Assembly (NCBI RefSeq): GCF_044792555.1
Contig: NZ_CP126238.1
Span: 1,674,001 to 1,738,000, forward strand
Reading direction: 5' to 3'
DNA: 64,000 nt
Origin: Alicycliphilus denitrificans_A
Lineage (GTDB): Bacteria > Pseudomonadota > Gammaproteobacteria > Burkholderiales > Burkholderiaceae_C
Under the pieces are notes generated by a model. That model was not told the origin of the DNA and ran no database searches. It worked only from the letters and a program-made list of their open reading frames with translations. A program made the position numbers and the translations under genes. Shown here piece by piece: positions 59,304 through 64,000 of this stretch (position 1 is the stretch's first letter; every line of letters starts with the position of its first letter).

Positions 59304-59996
59304 TCACTCGCGCTCGCCACCCATGATGCCCAGCAGGGCCAGCAGGCTCTGGAACACGTTGAAGATGTCCAGGTACAGGGCCAGCGTGGCGCTGATGTAG
59401 TTGGTCTCGCCACCGTCGATGATCTGCTTCAGGTCATACAGCATGTAGGCGCTGAAGATGCCAATGGCTGCCACCGAGATCGCCATCATGCCGGCCGACG
59501 AGCCCACGAAGACGTTGACGATGGCGCCCACCATCAGCACCAGCGCGCCCACGAAGAGCCACTTGCCCATACCCGACAGGTCGCGCTTGATGACGCTGGC
59601 CAGGCTGGCCATGACGAAGAACACACCCGCCGTGCCGGCAAAGGCCGTCATGATCAGGTCGGTGCCGTTCTTGAAGCCCAGCACCATGCCGATCATGCGC
59701 GAGAGCATCAGGCCCATGAAGAAGGTGAAGCCCAGCAGCACGGCCACGCCGGCGGAGGAATTCTTGGTTTTCTCGATGGCGAACATGAAGCCGAAGGCTC
59801 CGCCCAGGAATACGATCAGCCCCAGGCCGCCGCGCAGTGATTCGGTGATGCCCGTGGCCACGCCTATCCACGCGCCCAGCACTGTGGGCAGCAGGCTCAG
59901 CGCCAGCAGCCAGTAGGTGTTGCGCAGTACGCGGTTGCGCTGCTCCTGCGCCAAGCCATAGCCTGTGCTGCCGACGCGGGTGATTTGTGTGCTCAT
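59304..59996 (-). CDS. Bax inhibitor-1/YccA family membrane protein
   Basis: 230 residues with seven membrane segments (NTYWLLALSLLPTVLGAWIGV at the N-terminus, GLGLIVFLGGAFGFMFAIEK next) and the C-terminal family features DLKQIIDGGETNYISATLALYLDIFNVFQSLLALLG. Members include E. coli YccA, which modulates FtsH, and proton-dependent calcium leak channels. The role here is unknown. A terminator follows it and the start is about 255 bp from the divergent GlcG-like gene. Confidence 0.9.
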   Translation of the reverse strand: MSTQITRVGSTGYGLAQEQRNRVLRNTYWLLALSLLPTVLGAWIGVATGITESLRGGLGLIVFLGGAFGFMFAIEKTKNSSAGVAVLLGFTFFMGLMLSRMIGMVLGFKNGTDLIMTAFAGTAGVFFVMASLASVIKRDLSGMGKWLFVGALVLMVGAIVNVFVGSSAGMMAISVAAIGIFSAYMLYDLKQIIDGGETNYISATLALYLDIFNVFQSLLALLGIMGGERE

Positions 59997-60251
59997 GTGC
60001 TTGTTCTCCTGGATAGGTTTGCCTGCGTGGCAGGCCGGGGCATTCTAGATGCGAGCGGCGGATGTGAACTGCAATACCCTTCAAGCTTGATATTCATGGG
60101 CAGAGGCAGCGCATCCCATACACGGCAGGTTGGGTTCTTTTGCCCTGCAATGGTTCATTGCCGGACGGCACTGAGGCTATGCTTTTCGTTCCTGCGTGCC
60201 GTGCATTGCCGTGGCGCGCGTCCATTTACCTCGATTGCAGGAGTTGCCTCC

Positions 60252-60659
60252 GTGAAGACCAAACCCGAACTTGAACTGTCCGACCTGAAGCTGATCGCGG
60301 CCGCCGCCGAAGCCGAGGCCCTGAAAAACCACTGGGCCGTGACGATTGCCATCGTGGACGACGGCGGCCATCTGCTGTGGCTGCAGCGCCTGGATGGTGC
60401 GCCGGCCATCTCCGCGCATATCGCCCCGGCCAAGGCCCATACGGCCGCCCTGGGGCGGCGCGACAGCAAGGGCTATGAAGACGTGATCAACGGCGGGCGC
60501 ACCGCGTTTTTGAGCGCGCCCACCGTGCAGGGCATGCTCGAGGGCGGCGTAGCCATCATGAAGGGCGGCCAGTGCCTGGGCGCCGTGGGCGTGAGCGGCG
60601 TGAAGTCCAGCGAAGACGCCCAGATCGCGCGCGTGGGTATTGCCGCCATCGGCCTGTAA
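60252..60659 (+). CDS. GlcG/HbpS family (DUF336) protein
   Basis: 135 residues from a GTG with AGGAG 8 bases upstream. Family core: DLKLIAAAAEAEALKNHWAV, VAIVDDGGHLLWLQRLDGAP, and GGVAIMKGGQCLGAVGVSGVKSSEDAQIA. Streptomyces HbpS binds haem; GlcG is associated with glycolate use. The gene precedes the haem-uptake gene hemP in an iron-related neighbourhood. Biochemical role uncertain. Confidence 0.85.
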   Translation: MKTKPELELSDLKLIAAAAEAEALKNHWAVTIAIVDDGGHLLWLQRLDGAPAISAHIAPAKAHTAALGRRDSKGYEDVINGGRTAFLSAPTVQGMLEGGVAIMKGGQCLGAVGVSGVKSSEDAQIARVGIAAIGL

Positions 60660-60676
60660 ACCAGGCCAGCAGCACG

Positions 60677-60706
60677 AAAAAAAACCGGCGCGGATGCCGG
60701 TTTTTT
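60677..60706. terminator. bidirectional terminator after the GlcG-like gene
   Basis: ACCGGC and GCCGGT pair around GCGGAT with an A-run before and six T residues after, 18 bp after the stop. Confidence 0.82.
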
Positions 60707-60811
60707 GGCAGGCTTGGCGTGGGAAAAAAGGCTTGGCTATGCGGGCATGCCCCTTGGCTGGCCAAAACGACCCTTGGGACCGAGGTCCTGGAGTCGCCCC
60801 ACGATGAAACC

Positions 60812-61033
60812 CTATTTGGTCAGTATCAGCTTGCCCAGCTTGGTGGCCTGCAGGCGGTAGCTGGCACCGTTGTGCACGATGGTCACGGCCTTGCGGCCGC
60901 GCAGCAGGGTGTTGCTGTCAAGCGCCATGGCGCCTGTCTGAACGCTTGCCGATCCCTGTGCTTGGCCGGTATCGCCAGCGGTGAAGATGCGCGCTGCGGT
61001 CTGGGCGGATGGGATGGTCAGGCTGGCGTGCAT
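60812..61033 (-). CDS. hemP: hemin uptake protein HemP
   Basis: 73 residues. The C-terminal half has the HemP pattern LDSNTLLRGRKAVTIVHNGASYRLQATKLGKLILTK. The small cytoplasmic protein is tied to expression of haem receptors in Proteobacteria. A Fur box lies 30-48 bp before the start, so iron repression is expected. It is separated from the TonB operon by the Fur site. Confidence 0.9.
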   Translation of the reverse strand: MHASLTIPSAQTAARIFTAGDTGQAQGSASVQTGAMALDSNTLLRGRKAVTIVHNGASYRLQATKLGKLILTK

Positions 61034-61062
61034 GGATGTATCTTGGTGCGTTGCAATGCTTT

Positions 61063-61081
61063 AATGATAATGATTATCAAT
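61063..61081. promoter_or_regulatory. Fur box of hemP
   Basis: AATGATAATGATTATCAAT contains GATAATGATTATC, matching the Fur consensus GATAATGATAATCATTATC at most positions. It lies upstream of hemP and downstream of exbD. Confidence 0.85.
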
Positions 61082-61135
61082 TGCGTGTCAAGCATTCTCC
61101 GCGGCCGATTCCGTATGCGTGTGCTTCAGGGGTGA

Positions 61136-61546
<411 letters not shown>

Positions 61547-61552
61547 GGCGCA

Positions 61553-62272
61553 TCAGCCTTTCTTGATGGGCAGCACCCGGGCCGCGCCGTCGCCCTGCAC
61601 CGTGACGCGCGCGCCGGTCACGAAGTAGGCATGCAGGTCATGGGCAAAGCTGTTGAGGCTGCCGAGAATGGACTTGTTGCCGCGCACCAGCGCGTTGTAG
61701 CCCAGCACCGCCGGAATGGCCACGGCCAGGCCTAGGGCGGTCATGATCAGCGCCTCGCCGATCGGGCCGGCCACCTTGTCGATGGTGGACTGGCCCGAGG
61801 CGCCAATCGCCACCAGCGCGTGGTAGATGCCCCAGACGGTGCCGAACAGGCCGATGAAGGGGGCGGTGGAGCCCACGGAAGCCAGGATCGCCAGGCCGGA
61901 CTGCATGCGGGCGGTGAACTCGTCGATGCAGTTGCGCAGGCAGCGCGTGACCCAGTCGCTCACGTCCAGGCTGTCGTGCAGGTGGACCTGGGTGTTGCGG
62001 TGGTGTGCCGTGGCCTCGCGTCCCTCCAGGGCCAGGTGGCGAAACGGGTTCGTGGGGTCGGCGCCCAGCTTGGTCAGACCGGCGGCAAAGTCTGCGCTAT
62101 GCCAGAAATCGCGCGCCTGGCGCGCGTGCTTCTTGTACCTGATGATGTCCAGCGCCTTGATGAGGATGACGATCCACGATGCCAGCGACATGCCCAGCAG
62201 CAGCAGGGCGACGGCACGCGTGACGAAGTCGCCTTGTGTCCAGACGTTGGCGATGCCGAAATGCGATTCCAT
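61553..62272 (-). CDS. exbB: TonB motor protein ExbB (MotA/TolQ/ExbB type)
   Basis: 239 residues with three membrane segments: FVTRAVALLLLGMSLASWIVILIKALD, LAILASVGSTAPFIGLFGTVWG and GEALIMTALGLAVAIPAVLGYNAL. The last two carry the conserved small-residue and Thr pattern of the proton path. Between tonB (15-bp gap) and exbD in one operon. Confidence 0.95.
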   Translation of the reverse strand: MESHFGIANVWTQGDFVTRAVALLLLGMSLASWIVILIKALDIIRYKKHARQARDFWHSADFAAGLTKLGADPTNPFRHLALEGREATAHHRNTQVHLHDSLDVSDWVTRCLRNCIDEFTARMQSGLAILASVGSTAPFIGLFGTVWGIYHALVAIGASGQSTIDKVAGPIGEALIMTALGLAVAIPAVLGYNALVRGNKSILGSLNSFAHDLHAYFVTGARVTVQGDGAARVLPIKKG

Positions 62273-62287
62273 GAAAACTCCCGCGAT

Positions 62288-63004
62288 TTAGTGTTGGAGA
62301 ACGAAGTTGATGGGTTGCAGGTACCACATGGCCTCGGGCACGCCATTGCGCGTGCCGGGCACGAAGCGCCAGCGCGATACCGTGTCCACGGCCTGGCGGT
62401 CCAGGCGCTCGAAACCGCTGGACTGTTTGATTTCGACCTTTTGCGGCAGGCCGTCGGCGCCGATCAGCACGCGCAGGACGATTTTGCCCTGCTCGCCCAG
62501 GCGCTTGCTCACGGCCGGGTACGCGGGTTTGGGGTTGTTCAGGTGGCTGGCGTCGCTGCTGGGCTGAACGATGGCCGGACCCGGCGCAGCCGCGGGTGCG
62601 GGCGCCGGAGCGGCTGCCACCGGGGCCTCGACGGGTTTTGCCGCCGGTTGCGGCTCCAGTACGCCCACGGGGGCGGCGGGTGCCGGCATGGGGTCGGCAA
62701 TGGCCGCGGGCATGGGAGCGGGTGCCGGGGCCGGCCGGGGCACGCTGGGCTTGGGCGGCGCGGGTGCCGGCTTCGGGGGGGCGGGTTTTGGCGGGGGCGG
62801 CGCCGGCGGTGTGGGTGGTGCGGGCGGCTGCGGCGTGAGAAATTCGCTCAAGACCTGGGCCGGGATGATCACCTCAGCTGCCTTGCGCACCAATCCCGAT
62901 TGCAAGGCCCACAGGGCGGCCACATGCAGTGCCACGACGGATAGCGCAATCACGGCATTGCGACTCAGGCCTGCGGGCGCGGCATAGCGATCTGACAGTG
63001 ACAT
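62288..63004 (-). CDS. tonB: energy transducer TonB
   Basis: 238 residues. An N-terminal anchor (AVIALSVVALHVAALWALQSG) is followed by a Pro/Ala-rich spacer of about 110 residues (PPAPPTPPAPPPPKPAPPKP). The C-terminal TonB domain has AYPAVSKRLGEQGKIVLRVLIGADG, VEIKQSSGFERLDRQAVDTVSRWRFVPG and no frameshift. It couples the ExbBD motor to outer-membrane receptors. Repeat copy 12 lies directly upstream of its start; no Fur site is seen there. Confidence 0.94.
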   Translation of the reverse strand: MSLSDRYAAPAGLSRNAVIALSVVALHVAALWALQSGLVRKAAEVIIPAQVLSEFLTPQPPAPPTPPAPPPPKPAPPKPAPAPPKPSVPRPAPAPAPMPAAIADPMPAPAAPVGVLEPQPAAKPVEAPVAAAPAPAPAAAPGPAIVQPSSDASHLNNPKPAYPAVSKRLGEQGKIVLRVLIGADGLPQKVEIKQSSGFERLDRQAVDTVSRWRFVPGTRNGVPEAMWYLQPINFVLQH

Positions 63005-63058
63005 AAATTGATAGCTGCCAGCGCTTGTCCAGCACGGGCTGAAGGCCTAAAAATAGTG
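63005..63058 (+). repeat. dispersed palindromic repeat, copy 12 (upstream of tonB)
   Basis: AATTGATAGCTGCCAGCGCTT, then GTCCAG, then CACGGGCTGAAGGCCTAAAAATAG. It borders the tonB start codon and so lies in its 5' untranslated region. Confidence 0.78.
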
Positions 63059-63110
63059 AAATCCTGGGTTTATTTATGCAGGATCCACCAGGCCGAGCAT
63101 AAAACGATGA

Positions 63111-63383
63111 TCAAGCTTGCGGCGAGACTTGCGAGCAACTGCATGGAGTGCCTTGGGCTGTGGAGGGGGCCAACGCACCGGCGCTGGGTTCGCCTTCCCT
63201 GTAGATGGCCGCCACCGGTGCCGATGCACAGCACTGTGCCACGACATCGCGCGCGCAGTCCTCGCAGCGTCCGCACTGGGTGGCCACGCCGAGCTCGAAC
63301 TGGATCTCATCGAAGCTCATGCCGGCGCGCGCATGGCGTGCAATCTCACGGTCGGAAATACGGCGGCAAACACAGACGATCAT
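63111..63383 (-). CDS. bfd: bacterioferritin-associated ferredoxin-like protein
   Basis: 90 residues. Cys4, Cys6 and the later Cys37, Cys40 (CVC and QCGRC) give the Bfd [2Fe-2S] pattern; Cys43 is extra. RRISDREIARHARAGMSFDEIQFELGVA is the helical part. The C-terminus beyond ~60 residues is poorly conserved. Bfd reduces bacterioferritin to release iron. A Fur-box-like palindrome lies 47 bp upstream. Confidence 0.88.
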   Translation of the reverse strand: MIVCVCRRISDREIARHARAGMSFDEIQFELGVATQCGRCEDCARDVVAQCCASAPVAAIYREGEPSAGALAPSTAQGTPCSCSQVSPQA

Positions 63384-63429
63384 GGTGCGGATGGCCCGGG
63401 GAGGCTATGAAAGCGATGGCATTCATTAT

Positions 63430-63450
63430 AAATGCGAATTCGTCGCATTT
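63430..63450. promoter_or_regulatory. Fur-box-like palindrome upstream of bfd
   Basis: AAATGCGA and TCGCATTT are perfect inverted arms around ATTCG. The form resembles the common Fur site AAATGCGAAT-CAT-TCGCATTT with a changed centre. Its position before bfd fits iron repression. Confidence 0.7.
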
Positions 63451-63504
63451 GCGATCAGTATCCATGCCGCAATGTCGGAAACCACTTTGGTCTTGCCCGG
63501 CTGC

Positions 63505-63531
63505 AAAAAAAACCGGCGACGAGGCGCCGGT
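63505..63531 (-). terminator. terminator after the SWIB gene
   Basis: On the minus strand ACCGGCGC and CGCCGGT form a stem of at least 7 bp around a short loop, followed by eight T residues, about 54 bp after the gene's stop. Confidence 0.85.
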
Positions 63532-63584
63532 CTTCTCGGTTGGCCGGCACCTTGTGCGCTCGGCTCGCCCGCTAAGGGCATGTC

Positions 63585-63875
63585 TTATTTGACATGCTTG
63601 CCGATCAGGCCTGCCATCTCGAACATCGAAACCTGGGGCTTGCCAAACACTTCCTTGAGCTTGGCGTCGGCATTGATCATGCGTTTGTTGGCGGCGTCCT
63701 GCAGGTTGTGGGCCTTGATGTAGACCCACAGCTTGCTGATGATCTCCGTGCGTGGCAGCGGCGTGGCACCCACCACGGCAGCCAGGGCGGGGCTGGGGGT
63801 CAGGGGCTTCATGAAGGCAGCGTTGGGAGTGCGCTTCTTTGCGGGAGCTGCGGGCGCGGTCTTTGCAGTTGCCAT
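63585..63875 (-). CDS. SWIB/MDM2 domain protein
   Basis: 96 residues from MATAKTAPAAPAKKRTPNAAF; the longer upstream frame is not protein-like. A basic Ala-rich N-terminus is followed by the SWIB domain: PLTPSPALAAVVGATPLPRTEIISKLWVYIKAHNLQ, MINADAKLKEVFGKPQVSMFEMAGLIGKHV. Stand-alone SWIB proteins occur in Betaproteobacteria and chlamydiae; a DNA-associated role is supposed but unproven. A terminator follows. Confidence 0.9.
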   Translation of the reverse strand: MATAKTAPAAPAKKRTPNAAFMKPLTPSPALAAVVGATPLPRTEIISKLWVYIKAHNLQDAANKRMINADAKLKEVFGKPQVSMFEMAGLIGKHVK

Positions 63876-64000
63876 GTCGTATGGTCCTTTGGGAAGTGAA
63901 AAGTATCGCCAGCGAAAAACTGCTTCTGCTGCTGCTCCACTGGTTCGCGCGATGCTACTGTGAAAAAAACGCCATTCCAAGGGAGAGCGTTTCTTTTTTG

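Overview
The window looks like a chromosome segment of a betaproteobacterium of the family Comamonadaceae (Acidovorax, Alicycliphilus, Diaphorobacter or a relative). The evidence is high GC coding DNA, the gene families present (etfBA followed by an acyl-CoA dehydrogenase, LpxH, tandem cyclophilins, TilS, HemP, TonB-ExbB-ExbD, SWIB protein) and a short AT-flanked palindromic repeat that recurs at least twelve times. The assignment comes from sequence impressions only, not from a database search.

From 1 to 22.2 kb the genome is housekeeping. A leftward cell-envelope operon encodes a MoxR ATPase, a DUF58 protein, a transglutaminase-like membrane protein and lytic transglycosylase MltB, cut by the window edge. 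A rightward fatty-acid/electron-transfer set follows: deacetylase-like protein, enoyl-CoA hydratase, EtfB, EtfA, acyl-CoA dehydrogenase and a flavin oxidoreductase. Next comes a leftward block (MtfA, LpxH, PpiB, PpiA, an L,D-transpeptidase, a TPR protein) and a rightward block (CysS, AlkA-like glycosylase, AccA, TilS, LysC, tRNA-Ser).

From 22.2 to 31.05 kb a complete filamentous (inovirus) prophage of about 8.8 kb sits in the 3' end of tRNA-Ser(GCU). It is bounded by a 15-bp direct repeat. It encodes a repressor, early proteins, a replication initiator, an ssDNA-binding protein, the major coat protein with a terminator behind it, a 19-residue minor coat candidate, a glycine-rich pIII-like adsorption protein, a pVI-like protein, a Zot/pI assembly ATPase, a secreted DUF4124 protein and a small serine recombinase that is probably the integrase. 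The layout resembles the Ralstonia phiRSM phages.

From 31 to 48.6 kb the DNA is mixed and accessory. It holds psd, an HPP-CBS membrane protein, infA, tRNA-Pro and two relics that resemble group II intron 5' ends, each lying directly behind a tRNA terminator. Two candidate conflict systems follow. One is a three-gene operon of a patatin-like phospholipase, a 966-residue CHAT-protease protein and a ComEC-type metallo-beta-lactamase. The other is an AT-rich ABC-three-component (ABC-3C) operon with a SMEK-domain protein, a small middle component and a DUF2326 ATPase. A TlpA-like thioredoxin and a QseBC-like two-component system lie between them.

From 48.6 to 64 kb the window returns to core functions: a TtrBCA-like molybdoenzyme operon with a perfect FNR box upstream, ThpR, an ECF sigma/anti-sigma/metal-sensor module, RlmD, a Bax-inhibitor-like protein, a GlcG/HbpS protein, and an iron cluster (HemP, ExbD, ExbB, TonB, Bfd) with two Fur-box-like sites, then a SWIB protein.

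The main candidates for new biology are the patatin-CHAT-MBL operon and the dispersed palindromic repeat. The repeat has entered at least four reading frames and in two of them forms the hydrophobic core of a signal peptide.
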